Source: Pseudomonadota bacterium (GTDB taxonomy: Bacteria > Pseudomonadota > Gammaproteobacteria > Burkholderiales > Thiobacillaceae). Taken from it: a DNA stretch of 46,696 bases. The notes beneath the pieces are model-generated. The model was given only the letters and a program-made list of their open reading frames with translations. It made no database searches and was not told the origin of the DNA. Shown here in pieces: positions 36,401-43,953 of the stretch. Every line of letters starts with the position of its first letter. Position 1 is the first letter of the stretch. A program made the position numbers and the translations under genes. The stretch is from contig JAKQCX010000017.1 in assembly GCA_029558905.1 (NCBI GenBank), forward strand, positions 1 to 46,696, written 5' to 3'.

Positions 36401-39320
36401 GACGGAGAAATGGGCCACCGCCCTCAAACTGCTCGTCGAGAATCCGGATTACCGCCTCCAGATCGCCCTGGCGGCCCAGCTCAAGGTGTATCAGGAGCAT
36501 TCCCTCCAGCGCCGCGCCCATCTCGTCAACGCGACCTACGGGCACCTGCTGGAGCGGAGTTCCCTGGCCGCGGGCGGTGAAGCCGTCGCCGCGGAGCCGG
36601 CCCGGGCCGATGCGGAGGGCCCCGACTACTATGCCCTCTGGCAGATCGGTCACGGCTATCGGGAATGGGACCTGCGCTGGATGGCTGAGCGCATGGAGGC
36701 CTGGTCAGACGCGCCCTCCGTGGGTGTCGGCGTGATCTGTCGTGGTGGCGACGAGGGCCTCCTGGCCAACAATATCAAGAGCCTGTCCCAGCAATTCCAC
36801 AAGGGCTGGCGCCTGGTGGTGGTGGCTGAAATGTCTGCGCCTGCAGGATTGGATGATCTGCCTCAGATCACCTGGGTCGAAGCCGCACCGGATGACGCCC
36901 TGGAGGCGCTGAACCGCTACCTTGCGGAAGGCAATGAGGATTGGGTGGGCATGGTGGAGGCGGGAGACCGACTTGCGCTGCATGCCACCTTCACCGTGGC
37001 CGACAAGGCGTTGCTGCATCCCGAATGGCGCATGCTGTACACCGACGAGGACCGACTGGCGGCGGACGGGGAACGCCATACCCCGTTTTTCAAGACGGAT
37101 TTCGACCCGGATATGCTGCGCGCCGCCCCTTTCAGCCTGGGCGGCCTGTTCCTGCTGGAACGGGGGCTGTTCGCGGAACTGGGGGGCTACCGGCCCGAGG
37201 CCGAAGGCGTGGAGTCCTGGGACTTGGCCCTGAGGGCCTGCGAACGGCTGGCCGACACCCAGGTGGGACATCTGGCCGACGTGCTCTACCACCGCCACGA
37301 GGCCGGCGGCCACAGCCGGCGCGAGAGCGAGGCCGTATGGGCCGCCGCCCGGGACAGCCTGGCGGGCCACCTGGCGCGACTGGGACTGGCCGCCGACATC
37401 GGGGACGGCCTGCTGCCGGGCAGTTTCCGCATCCGCTACCACATCCGCGGCAAGCCCCTGGTGTCGGTCATCGTGCCCACCAAGAACAAGGTGGAACTGT
37501 TGCGCACCTGCCTGACCAGCCTCATCGAAGGCACTGGCTACAGTCACTGCGAGGTGCTGGTGGTGGACAACGGCAGCGATGACGCGGATGCCCTGGCCTA
37601 TCTCCAGGCCCTGCGGGACCTGGGTTCCAACAGCCTGAAGGTGCTGTCCTTTCCGGGGTCCTTCAACTTCTCCGCCATGAACAACATGGCCGCCCGCGAG
37701 GCACGGGGCGAATTCCTGCTGTTGCTCAACAACGACACCCAGATCCTGCACGAGGACTGGCTGGAGGAGATGCTGGGCTATGCCCAGCGGGACGACGTGG
37801 GGGCCGTGGGGGCGAGGCTGCTCTATCCGGACGGCACCATCCAGCACGCCGGCGCCATCCTGGGCCTGGGCGGCGTCGGGTCGAACCATGTCCACCAGCA
37901 TGCTGCGGGCGACACCCCGGGCTACTACGGGCGGCTGCGGCTGCCTCAGGGCTATTCGGTCCTGACCGCCGCCTGCCTGCTGACGCGCAAGGACCATTAC
38001 GCGGCGGTGGGCGGCCTGGACGAGGAGATGTTCCAGGTCAACTTCAATGACGTGGACTATTGCCTGAAGCTGCGCGCGCGTGGCCTGAAGGTGGTGTGGA
38101 CCCCCCATGCCACCCTGCGCCATGTGGAGTCGGCGAGTCAGATCGCGTCCGGGGTCGAGCGGCTGGCCACCGACGAGAAGGCCAGACGGCTCCATCGCGA
38201 GCTGGAAGCGGTGGTGGCGAAGTGGCAGTCGTGGTTTGCCAACGACCCCGCCTACAACCGCAACCTGAGTCTGATGCTGCCTTTCCAGCCGGAACCAACG
38301 CCCGCCTTGAGCTGGGACCCGGAATGGCGGCCGGCGCCCCGCATCCTGACCATCCACGCCGACAGCATGGGATGCGGCGAATACCGCATCATCGCCCCCA
38401 TGCGCGCCCTGAGCGGTGCCGGACGGGTGATGGGCTGGGACGCGGCGGGCTACTTCCACCCGCGCGAGTACGCGCGCATGGACCCGGACGCCATCGTCTT
38501 CCAGCGTCAGGTGGAGTGGGGCCAGATCGAGCAAATGCAGCGCCTTGCCCGCACCAGCCGCGCCTTCCGTGTCTTCGAGCTGGACGATCTCATCACCAAC
38601 ATCCCCATCATGAGCTCCCAGAAACGCTTGTTCGTGGAGCAGAAGGATCTGAACAAGCGCTTCCGCAAGGCAGTTGGTCTATGCCATCGCTTCGTGGTGT
38701 CCACGGATTATCTTGCCGAGGCCTTCAGGGGCTATTGTGATGAGGTTGTGGCGGTGCCGAATTACCTGGAGCGGGCGCGCTGGGGAGGCGTGACCGCCAC
38801 GCGCCGGGGAGGGGCCCGCGCCCGGGTGGGCTGGGCGGGCAGCGCCACCCATGCGGGCGACCTGCGTCTCATCGACGACGTGGTGAAAGCCACCGCCGGC
38901 GAGGTGGACTGGATCTTCCTCGGCATGTGCCCGGATGCCATCCGCCCGCTGGTGAAGGAGTTCCACGAGCCCGTGAAGCTGGGCGACTATGCCGCCAAGC
39001 TGGCCAGCCTGGACCTGGACCTGGCCATCGCCCCGCTGGAGGACATCCCATTCAACCACGGCAAGAGCCACCTGCGCCTGCTGGAATACGGTGTGCTGGG
39101 TTATCCGGTGCTCTGCACGGACCTCACACCCTATCGGGGTGCATACCCGGTGACCCGGGTGCCCAACAAGTTCAAGGCCTGGGTGGAGGCGATCCGCGAA
39201 CTTGTGGCGGACCGGGCTGCCCTGGCGCGGCAGGGCGATGTCCTGCGCGAGCATATCCAGGGCCATTGGATGCTGGAAGACCACCTGGATATCTGGCTCA
39301 GGGCCTGGATGCCGCGGTGA
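33432..39320 (+). CDS. Giant multi-domain glycosyltransferase/methyltransferase, probable flagellin glycan assembly enzyme
   Basis: This 1,962-residue cytosolic protein has no signal or membrane helices. Domains in order: a GT-B-like region (about 1-420, with VVHVCHGANVGRMY and AVNLWHDAGHVLGP); a class I methyltransferase (about 470-610, LEIGCATGATAMH, VADVLEHMYDPWGAL); a GT4-like region (about 705-1040, YETDDLLIDLP, APLAENTFNACKSPIKWLEF); a degenerate GT2-like region (about 1095-1300, YTDEDR); a complete GT2 domain (about 1340-1565, SVIVPTKNKVELL, VVDNGSDD, LLLNNDTQ, NFNDVDYCLKLRARG); and a second GT4-like region (about 1635-1962, FELDDLITNIP, APLEDIPFNHGKSHLRLLEYG). ATG 33432 overlaps the previous gene by eight bases. 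Its place before flagellin 2 points to flagellin glycan assembly; the acceptor is inferred. Confidence 0.85.
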   Translation: MSEVALISLLWPKHHGLLSEYLGKQPRVVYTLSQYASDQLMEPVARGGGRVVALESLDAVAQESTRVMEAEQRARAVRQAFREAGQVPEPWTSLLAPEDLSKSLLMGMRIVDLLDAAASVQAVEVLLVSEEYMQLARTAVQWAKARGIPVVHVCHGANVGRMYTVHQPAQADLYCVIGEREGDFLADLGVPPNSLIPVGSMEWEDFLDRDRLRPLVHRELTVAHGLDAGLPTLVFGTTWFAGLTAFTAERVYDETIAVFLAACRDLRKAGVSLNCVIKDRPPNAAFAADRIAAIAAGLGMTRQDYALAFNEAMGWILAADVLVAVESTLLIEAMLAGTPAVNLWHDAGHVLGPAFGADEGIVQAFPDSLGAILERLLRDPEYRQHELAQARAASPKFMAAKARGESALRMSVVLEAVRVSMGREFQPQVQPPLQHRLVQTPQDTGKHYVWQSLGETAGEREADEFYPDVPRKEVVAQFGRSPRRVLEIGCATGATAMHIKALYPGTWVAGIELSEAAASVARGRMDLVISEKFEEADLEGQGIGHGSIDTVIVADVLEHMYDPWGALARLRPYLTLDAQVIASIPNARNLWLLNELANGRFPYAPVGLLDITHIRFFTRAEIEKLFAETGYAIDSWLRTPDPRLMHLKLQPGMTAVETEKLVLKDVRAEEFEDLKALQFVVRARPLASVEQATQAAAVRPRHGPRRIAVYSRDVRVSACPQLRFFRPFMGLHGAWELLWGVHEEGGGRWSSDLELDADIYVISRLYPGADTRAEIEAIFARGRPVIYETDDLLIDLPADNMHARDYAAHAPYIEAVMRRAQGVVVSTPDLAARLKDYNANVQVLPNLVDYALFNRTPPDNGRQVNIGVVGTSARGGDFALVDAALRAICQEYGKRIRVKFIGSVPEGWAGHPNAEAVPFTPDYGAYAARMKGLDLDIGLAPLAENTFNACKSPIKWLEFSALGMAGIYSHVPAYKDVIEQGKTGLLVDNKTEKWATALKLLVENPDYRLQIALAAQLKVYQEHSLQRRAHLVNATYGHLLERSSLAAGGEAVAAEPARADAEGPDYYALWQIGHGYREWDLRWMAERMEAWSDAPSVGVGVICRGGDEGLLANNIKSLSQQFHKGWRLVVVAEMSAPAGLDDLPQITWVEAAPDDALEALNRYLAEGNEDWVGMVEAGDRLALHATFTVADKALLHPEWRMLYTDEDRLAADGERHTPFFKTDFDPDMLRAAPFSLGGLFLLERGLFAELGGYRPEAEGVESWDLALRACERLADTQVGHLADVLYHRHEAGGHSRRESEAVWAAARDSLAGHLARLGLAADIGDGLLPGSFRIRYHIRGKPLVSVIVPTKNKVELLRTCLTSLIEGTGYSHCEVLVVDNGSDDADALAYLQALRDLGSNSLKVLSFPGSFNFSAMNNMAAREARGEFLLLLNNDTQILHEDWLEEMLGYAQRDDVGAVGARLLYPDGTIQHAGAILGLGGVGSNHVHQHAAGDTPGYYGRLRLPQGYSVLTAACLLTRKDHYAAVGGLDEEMFQVNFNDVDYCLKLRARGLKVVWTPHATLRHVESASQIASGVERLATDEKARRLHRELEAVVAKWQSWFANDPAYNRNLSLMLPFQPEPTPALSWDPEWRPAPRILTIHADSMGCGEYRIIAPMRALSGAGRVMGWDAAGYFHPREYARMDPDAIVFQRQVEWGQIEQMQRLARTSRAFRVFELDDLITNIPIMSSQKRLFVEQKDLNKRFRKAVGLCHRFVVSTDYLAEAFRGYCDEVVAVPNYLERARWGGVTATRRGGARARVGWAGSATHAGDLRLIDDVVKATAGEVDWIFLGMCPDAIRPLVKEFHEPVKLGDYAAKLASLDLDLAIAPLEDIPFNHGKSHLRLLEYGVLGYPVLCTDLTPYRGAYPVTRVPNKFKAWVEAIRELVADRAALARQGDVLREHIQGHWMLEDHLDIWLRAWMPR

Positions 39321-39389
39321 TGGCCGGGTGAGGCATCGGCAGGCCGGCGGACGGGCGCGAAGGCTGGCGTATGCGCGGAGCACGTCCCG

Positions 39390-39408
39390 GGCCGGACAAG
39401 ATCCGGCC
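39390..39408 (+). terminator. Hairpin after the giant glycosyltransferase
   Basis: GGCCGGA (39390-39396) pairs perfectly with TCCGGCC (39402-39408) across a five-base loop, 70 bases after the gene stop and nine bases before the sigma-28 promoter. No T-run follows, so it may be a weak terminator or a barrier between the two units. Confidence 0.45.
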
Positions 39409-39416
39409 ACATGCCC

Positions 39417-39443
39417 TAAAGTTTTTCCGCCCATGGCCGTAAA
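39417..39443 (+). promoter_or_regulatory. Sigma-28 (FliA) promoter for flagellin 2
   Basis: TAAAGTTT (39417-39424), exactly 11 bases, then GCCGTAAA (39436-39443) matches the FliA consensus TAAAGTTT-N11-GCCGATAA with two changes. Transcription should start near 39450, about 76 bases before the flagellin ATG. Confidence 0.85.
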
Positions 39444-39483
39444 CGGCTTGCCGCCTGCACAAGGTGGCGACGCAACCCCAGAC

Positions 39484-39500
39484 CGGGAAAGAATTTCCCG
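39484..39500 (+). promoter_or_regulatory. Leader hairpin in flagellin 2 mRNA
   Basis: CGGGAAA (39484-39490) pairs with TTTCCCG (39494-39500) around the loop GAA, ending 15 bases before the AAAGGAG ribosome binding site. In Caulobacter, FlbT acts on the flagellin mRNA leader; this hairpin is a candidate target of the FlbT encoded downstream, by inference. Confidence 0.45.
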
Positions 39501-39526
39501 TCCCTACCCCAGAAAGGAGTTACATC

Positions 39527-40384
39527 ATGGCCATCGGCGACATCTCCCTGACCTCCGCGATGCGGGCCAACCTGGTGAGCCTGCAGAGCACAGAAGCCCT
39601 GCTGGGCCGCACCCAGGAGCGGCTGGCGACCGGCAAGAAGGTCAACAGCGCGCTCGACAACCCCACCAACTTTTTCGCCGCCCGGGCCCATACCCAGCGC
39701 GCCGGCCTGCTTGAAGGACTCAAGGACAACATCTCCGAGGCCATCCAGACCGTGAAGGCCGCGGACAGCGGCGTGAAGGCCATCAACACGCTGCTGGAAT
39801 CCCTCCGCGCCGTGCTGACCCAGGCGCGCAGTGCCAACAGCTCCACCACCAGCGCCACCGAACTGGCTGGTCTGGCCACCCAGTACAACGAACTGGTGCA
39901 GCAGCTGAACAATACCGCCTCGGACACCTCCTACAAGGGCGTCAACTTCCTGGGAGGCACCACGGTGACATTGACGGTGAACTTCAACGAGGAGGCATCC
40001 ACCAGCCTGGTCATGTCCGGCTTTAGCGGCACCGCCAGCGGTCTGGCCATTTCGGGTGGATCCCAGACGGGTGCCGGCACGATCACCTCGGCCAACCTGG
40101 CCTCCAGCAATCTGGATGACATCGAAACCACGCTCAACACGGCCTTGGCAACGCTGCGCACTGAAGGCGGCAAGCTGGCGGCCAATCTCAGCATCCTCAG
40201 CGCGCGGCAGGAGTTCATTACCAACATGGTGAATACCCTGACAGAAGGCGCGGGCAAGCTGGTCAACGCGGATACCAACGAAGAAGGTGCCAACATGTTG
40301 CTGCTGCAGACCCGGCAGCAGCTGGGCGTGACCTCCCTGTCGCTGGCCTCGCAGGCGGCCCAGTCCGTGCTGAGATTGTTCTGA
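39527..40384 (+). CDS. Flagellin 2 (sigma-28 promoter)
   Basis: The 285-residue flagellin is a close paralogue of the one at 19015. The N-terminal part has TSAMRANLVSLQSTEALL, NSALDNPTNFFAARAH and ISEAIQTVKAADSGV; the C-terminal part has NTALATLRTEGGKLAANLSI and ends AAQSVLRLF. Differences cluster in the middle, which is rich in Ser and Thr. AAAGGAG lies a few bases before ATG 39527. The open frame upstream to 39464 runs through the leader hairpin and is not conserved. The promoter is sigma-28 type, in contrast to flagellin 1. Confidence 0.93.
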   Translation: MAIGDISLTSAMRANLVSLQSTEALLGRTQERLATGKKVNSALDNPTNFFAARAHTQRAGLLEGLKDNISEAIQTVKAADSGVKAINTLLESLRAVLTQARSANSSTTSATELAGLATQYNELVQQLNNTASDTSYKGVNFLGGTTVTLTVNFNEEASTSLVMSGFSGTASGLAISGGSQTGAGTITSANLASSNLDDIETTLNTALATLRTEGGKLAANLSILSARQEFITNMVNTLTEGAGKLVNADTNEEGANMLLLQTRQQLGVTSLSLASQAAQSVLRLF

Positions 40385-40396
40385 GCGCTGACTTTG

Positions 40397-40423
40397 CCGG
40401 GGTGCGTGCCATGCGCGCCCCGG
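40397..40423 (+). promoter_or_regulatory. Intercistronic hairpin after flagellin 2
   Basis: CCGGGG (40397-40402) pairs with CCCCGG (40418-40423), and the stem continues inwards with GCG and CGC. It stands 12 bases after the flagellin stop, just before the AAGGAG ribosome binding site of the next gene, without a T-run. It could slow 3' decay of flagellin mRNA and reduce expression of the downstream genes. Confidence 0.5.
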
Positions 40424-40436
40424 TAAGGAGAAGGAA

Positions 40437-41138
40437 ATGGTGAACGAGCTGAGAAGTACCGCTTCCGTATATGTCACCATGCCGCATGGACGCACGAGCG
40501 GCGCTCAGCCGCTGCCCACCCGGAGGCAGGACGGCATCGCTCCCGTGCGGCCCAGCCCGATCGAGACCGACGTGCGAATCTCCGGGCGCCTGCCCGGACA
40601 TGAGCTGGAACTGTTAAGGTCCGGCGAGGCCAAGCTTTCCACGGCCCAGGCAGTCCGGCAGGCCGATGACAGTCTGCGCAAGGTCGACGCCATCCTGGCC
40701 GAGATCCACAGCAAGCTGCTGCACATCGTGAAGCAGTATCCGCCATTCGGTCTGGACAACCCGGAGCGCATCCGGTATCTGCAAGCCCTGGCCGGTCTGC
40801 GCAAGCAGTTGGATGCCATGGAGTTTCCTCCCCGACGCCAGGACGCGGGCCTGCCCGTGATAGACACGCCGGACCGCGCCGCGTGGCGCCCACCCGAGCT
40901 GGATCCCGAGAGCGCCACGGATGCCCAGTTGCATACAGCCCTGGATTTCATCATCTCGGCCCGTGATACCCTGCGTGCGAGTCAGGCCCGCATGTGGCAG
41001 GAAGTCGTGTCCTACCTGGGTCCGGACCGCGGCCAGGAGGTGGCACACATGGTTCAGACTGTGCGCGGACTGATCGCCGACCATCCGGGCAATGCCCTGG
41101 GTATGGACAGGAGGTGGCTGGTGGAACTGGGAGAATGA
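40437..41138 (+). CDS. Conserved flagellin-module protein of unknown function (paralogue 2)
   Basis: The 233 residues match no named family that I know. There is no signal or membrane helix. The central helical part (about 58-130) reads ELELLRSGEAKLSTAQAV, then HIVKQYPPFGLDNPERIRYL and GLRKQLDAMEFPPR; the latter block recurs in the shorter protein at 19899. The C-terminal third (about 160-233) is unique to this copy. AAGGAGAAGG gives a strong ribosome binding site for ATG 40437. It precedes flbT by nine bases. Position suggests a role in flagellin expression or export. Confidence 0.78.
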   Translation: MVNELRSTASVYVTMPHGRTSGAQPLPTRRQDGIAPVRPSPIETDVRISGRLPGHELELLRSGEAKLSTAQAVRQADDSLRKVDAILAEIHSKLLHIVKQYPPFGLDNPERIRYLQALAGLRKQLDAMEFPPRRQDAGLPVIDTPDRAAWRPPELDPESATDAQLHTALDFIISARDTLRASQARMWQEVVSYLGPDRGQEVAHMVQTVRGLIADHPGNALGMDRRWLVELGE

Positions 41139-41147
41139 GGGGCCATC

Positions 41148-41546
41148 ATGCCTTTGCAGCTCGACCTCCGGCCCCATGAAAAGCTGTTCATCGGGGGGGC
41201 CGTGGTGGTCAATGGCGACAGCCGCGGCACACTGACCATCCTCAATGACGTGCCCATCCTGCGGGAGAAGGACATCCTCACCGAAGACGGGGCCGATACC
41301 CCTTGCAAGCGCATCTATCTTGCGATCCAGCTGATGTACATGGCCCCGCAGGAGCTGACCCGCTACCATCAGCTGTACTGGTCCCTGATCCGGGAGGTCC
41401 TGGCGGCCGCGCCCAGTACGCGGGAGCTGATCACCGCCATAAGCGAGGCGGTGCTGGCCGCTCGCTATTACCCGGCATTGAAGCTCGCCAGTGAACTGAT
41501 CCGCTACGAAAAGGAGCTCGTCACCCATGCCGGACAATCCACTTGA
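41148..41546 (+). CDS. flbT: FlbT, flagellin post-transcriptional regulator
   Basis: FlbT represses flagellin synthesis by acting on flagellin mRNA leaders in Caulobacter and relatives. The 132 residues begin MPLQLDLRPHEKLFIGGAVV, followed by GDSRGTLTILNDVPILREKDIL and CKRIYLAIQLMYMAPQEL, all typical. Its 3' end overlaps flaF by 20 bases. FlbT is uncommon outside alphaproteobacteria, which makes its presence beside gamma/beta-type housekeeping genes notable. No second flbT follows flagellin 1. Confidence 0.9.
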   Translation: MPLQLDLRPHEKLFIGGAVVVNGDSRGTLTILNDVPILREKDILTEDGADTPCKRIYLAIQLMYMAPQELTRYHQLYWSLIREVLAAAPSTRELITAISEAVLAARYYPALKLASELIRYEKELVTHAGQST

Positions 41547-41904
41547 TGCCTACCGCAGCGTGGAAAAATCCACGCTCTCCGGTCGCCAGCTCGAGGCCTC
41601 GGTCCTGTCCAAGGCGGCGCTCAAGCTGCAGCAGGCGCAGCGGAACTGGCAGGATCCGGACCATGTGGCCAGCCTGGATGAGGCGCTGAAATACAACCAG
41701 CGGGTGTGGACATTTTTTCAGTCGGAGGTCTCGCTGCCCGACAATCCCCTGCCCGCGGAGATCAAGAGCAATATCCTGGCGCTGAGCGTTTTTGTCGACC
41801 GCCGCACCTTCGAGGTGATGGCCTATCCCACGCCCGAGAAACTGGACATCCTCATCAGCATCAACCGTAATCTGGCCGCGGGCCTGCAGGGTGACGTGGG
41901 CTGA
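41527..41904 (+). CDS. flaF: FlaF flagellin regulator (copy 2)
   Basis: The 125 residues show the FlaF pattern: YRSVEKSTLSGRQLEASVL, DEALKYNQRVWTFFQSEV, DNPLPAEIKSNILALSVFVDRR and FEVMAYPTPEKLDILISINRNLA. The copy at 20426 shares the last 60 residues closely. It starts within flbT, so the two are likely translated together. FlaF is thought to promote flagellin translation or secretion, opposing FlbT. Confidence 0.9.
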   Translation: MPDNPLDAYRSVEKSTLSGRQLEASVLSKAALKLQQAQRNWQDPDHVASLDEALKYNQRVWTFFQSEVSLPDNPLPAEIKSNILALSVFVDRRTFEVMAYPTPEKLDILISINRNLAAGLQGDVG

Positions 41905-41969
41905 AGGGCGTCCTGGCCGGGACCGCGTCCGCTCCGTATGCGCCCCGACTTGCCGGGGCCGAACGAGAC

Positions 41970-42326
41970 ATGCTTGAAAATCTGACCTTCACCGCGCGGG
42001 AGCTGCTCGTCGCGGTGGTGCTGGCCAGCCTGGTGTATCTGCTGGAAGCCGTGTTCTTTTCTCGACGCCGCGCCACGCGCCGGGAGAACGCCCTGCAGAC
42101 ACGTCTGGATGGGATCGAGGAGGAACTGGCCGCGCTCAGGACCCGGCTGGAATCCGTGGAACTGCGTCCTCCCGTCGATTCCGCCCTGGATACGCAGAAG
42201 GCGATGTACGCCGAGGCGATCCGCATGGCCCGTGCCGGGACGACGGCCCAGGAGCTGGCGAGGCAGCTGGGGATTTCCCTCACCGAGGCGGACCTCATCA
42301 TCGCCCTGCACAAGGACGGCTCGTGA
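41970..42326 (+). CDS. DUF2802 membrane protein
   Basis: The 118-residue protein has one N-terminal membrane helix (about 12-30, LLVAVVLASLVYLLEAVFF), a cytoplasmic coiled coil (about 35-65) and a C-terminal DUF2802 domain (AEAIRMARAGTTAQELARQLGISLTEADLIIALHKDG), which resembles a helix-turn-helix. Such proteins lie next to fliK-like and flhB-like genes in flagellated gammaproteobacteria. The function is unknown. It overlaps the fliK-like gene by four bases. Confidence 0.75.
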   Translation: MLENLTFTARELLVAVVLASLVYLLEAVFFSRRRATRRENALQTRLDGIEEELAALRTRLESVELRPPVDSALDTQKAMYAEAIRMARAGTTAQELARQLGISLTEADLIIALHKDGS

Positions 42327-43654
42327 ACCTGTCGGCCCTGCCCGAGTTGCTCCTGGCCTGGGTGAAATCCCAGGGAACGGCCCTTTTGCAGGGCAGCAGG
42401 GTGGAGCAGCTGGGTAACCTGAAGGTGGGTGGAGAATACCCGGCCAAGGTGTTGGACCTGCTGCCCGGCGGACGTCACCTGGTACAGGTGGCGGGACAGA
42501 AGTTCGACATGGGCCTGCCCCAGGGGACCCGGTCCGGCGACAGCCTGCGCCTTACCTTCACGAATGCGGGGCCCAGGCCTACCTTCCTGCTGCAGCAGGG
42601 GGCGGCTACGCCGGTGCGCAGCGTGCAGATCTCGCATGCGGCTCAACAGATCGATGCCCTGCTGCGTCTGGCACAGCCGACGCCTTCACCTGCGCCACCG
42701 GGGGGGGGGAACCCGGTCCCGGGCGCGCAGGCCACTGGCCCGGGAAACCCGTCGGTAAATCCTCAGACCACGCCACAGACCGGCGGCTCCCCGGTCGCCA
42801 TCGCCGCCAGATTGGCGCCCGCCGTTTCCGTGCCCAAGCCACTACCGGTGGCGTCCGCGACGCGTGCCGCCGCCACGTCTCCGATGCCGCGGGTTGCCCA
42901 GGCGCCCCCATCCAATCCGGGGGTGGTGCGCCCCATCGTGGCCAATGTGCTGGTCCTGCAGGCACAGGGGATGCAAGCGACCAGCGCGCCCATGGCCGTG
43001 GCCAGCGCCAATACCGCCCTGCAGGGTCAGGCCGTGGACGCGCTGCGCGCGGCCATGGCCGCCACAACCACGCTGCGCCCCACCGTGCTGGCCGACCCGG
43101 CAGCTCCCGATGCACGTCTGATTCCCATGCGTCTGGCCCAGGCCGTGCGGGAAAGCGGTCTTTTCTATGAGGCCCATCTGGCGCGTTGGGTACGGGGGGG
43201 CTATCCCTTCGAGGCCCTACGCAACGAGCCGCAGGCTCGTCTGGGCCGGGCTGGTCCGCCCACGACCGGGCTGGCCGAACTCAGGGGTATGCCGGAGGAG
43301 GCGGCGCGTCTGGCCGGGCATCAGCTGCACATGCTCGAAGGCGCTCCCTTTCAGTGGCAGGGATTGGCCTGGCCGGGGCAGGGCATGGAATGGCGCGTGT
43401 GGGAAAACCCGGACCGCGCGGGGGGAGACCCTGGCGTGGACGCTGCCGCCTGGGAAACCGAGCTGCGCCTCGTCCTGCCCCGTCTGGGCGAGGTGCACGC
43501 GCTGCTGCGTCTGCGCGGGCGGGAATTGAGCCTGGACCTGAAGGTGGGGGCGGACGTGGCACGGGGCATGCGGACGGCCCTGCCGGCATTGCACCAGGAT
43601 CTGGAGGAGGCCGGCCTGCATGCCGTTCGACTGAGCGTGGAGGGAGCGGCCTGA
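42323..43654 (+). CDS. fliK: FliK-like flagellar hook-length control protein
   Basis: The 443 residues have the FliK layout: an N-terminal part with a beta-rich segment (GGEYPAKVLDLLPGGRHLVQVAGQKFDM), a long Ala/Pro-rich low-complexity middle (about 115-230), and a C-terminal FliK-like domain (about 370-443) reading WETELRLVLPRLGEVHALLRLRGRELSLDLKVG and ending in a helix with HAVRLSVEGA. FliK measures hook length and switches the export gate FlhB. The small FlhB homologue directly downstream fits this. It starts in the ATG/GTG overlap with the DUF2802 gene. Confidence 0.78.
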   Translation: MNLSALPELLLAWVKSQGTALLQGSRVEQLGNLKVGGEYPAKVLDLLPGGRHLVQVAGQKFDMGLPQGTRSGDSLRLTFTNAGPRPTFLLQQGAATPVRSVQISHAAQQIDALLRLAQPTPSPAPPGGGNPVPGAQATGPGNPSVNPQTTPQTGGSPVAIAARLAPAVSVPKPLPVASATRAAATSPMPRVAQAPPSNPGVVRPIVANVLVLQAQGMQATSAPMAVASANTALQGQAVDALRAAMAATTTLRPTVLADPAAPDARLIPMRLAQAVRESGLFYEAHLARWVRGGYPFEALRNEPQARLGRAGPPTTGLAELRGMPEEAARLAGHQLHMLEGAPFQWQGLAWPGQGMEWRVWENPDRAGGDPGVDAAAWETELRLVLPRLGEVHALLRLRGRELSLDLKVGADVARGMRTALPALHQDLEEAGLHAVRLSVEGAA

Positions 43655-43655
43655 C

Positions 43656-43952
43656 ATGCCCGACGCGGGAGAGGCGCAGGCCGGCCCGCCGGCACGCCAG
43701 GAGGCCGTGGCCCTGCGCTACGCCGGCGCGGAGGGTGCCCCGCGGGTGGTAGCGAAGGGCCGGGGCCTGCTGGCCGAGGAGATCATCGAGCGAGCCCGGG
43801 CGGCTGGGGTGTATGTGCATGAATCGCCCGAGCTGGTCTCCCTCCTGATGCAGGTAGACATGGACGCGCGCATCCCGCCGGAGCTCTACGTGGCCGTGGC
43901 TGAACTGCTGGCCTGGCTCTATCGCCTGGAGCATGGGGGCGAGGAGGGCTAG
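43656..43952 (+). CDS. FlhB C-terminal domain homologue
   Basis: The 98 residues correspond to the cytoplasmic autocleavage-region end of FlhB/EscU (VALRYAGAEGAPRVVAKGRGLLAEEIIERAR, HESPELVSLLMQVDMDARIPPELYVAVAELLAWLY) without the membrane part and without NPTH. Free-standing copies of this kind occur beside fliK in many flagellated bacteria and can partly replace the FlhB C-terminus. It lies one base after the fliK-like gene. The stop codon TAG falls within CTAG at the edge of the IS5-family element, so the native end may have been altered by insertion. Confidence 0.85.
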   Translation: MPDAGEAQAGPPARQEAVALRYAGAEGAPRVVAKGRGLLAEEIIERARAAGVYVHESPELVSLLMQVDMDARIPPELYVAVAELLAWLYRLEHGGEEG

Positions 43953-43953
43953 C

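Noticed and set aside
34533..36653. Open frame of 706 codons on the minus strand, and a similar plus-strand frame at 34460-36580
   Set aside because: Both are shadows of the giant glycosyltransferase, which has clear domains in its own frame.
36705..38534. Open frame of 609 codons on the minus strand
   Set aside because: Antisense to the GT2 region of the giant protein; composition is typical of shadows.
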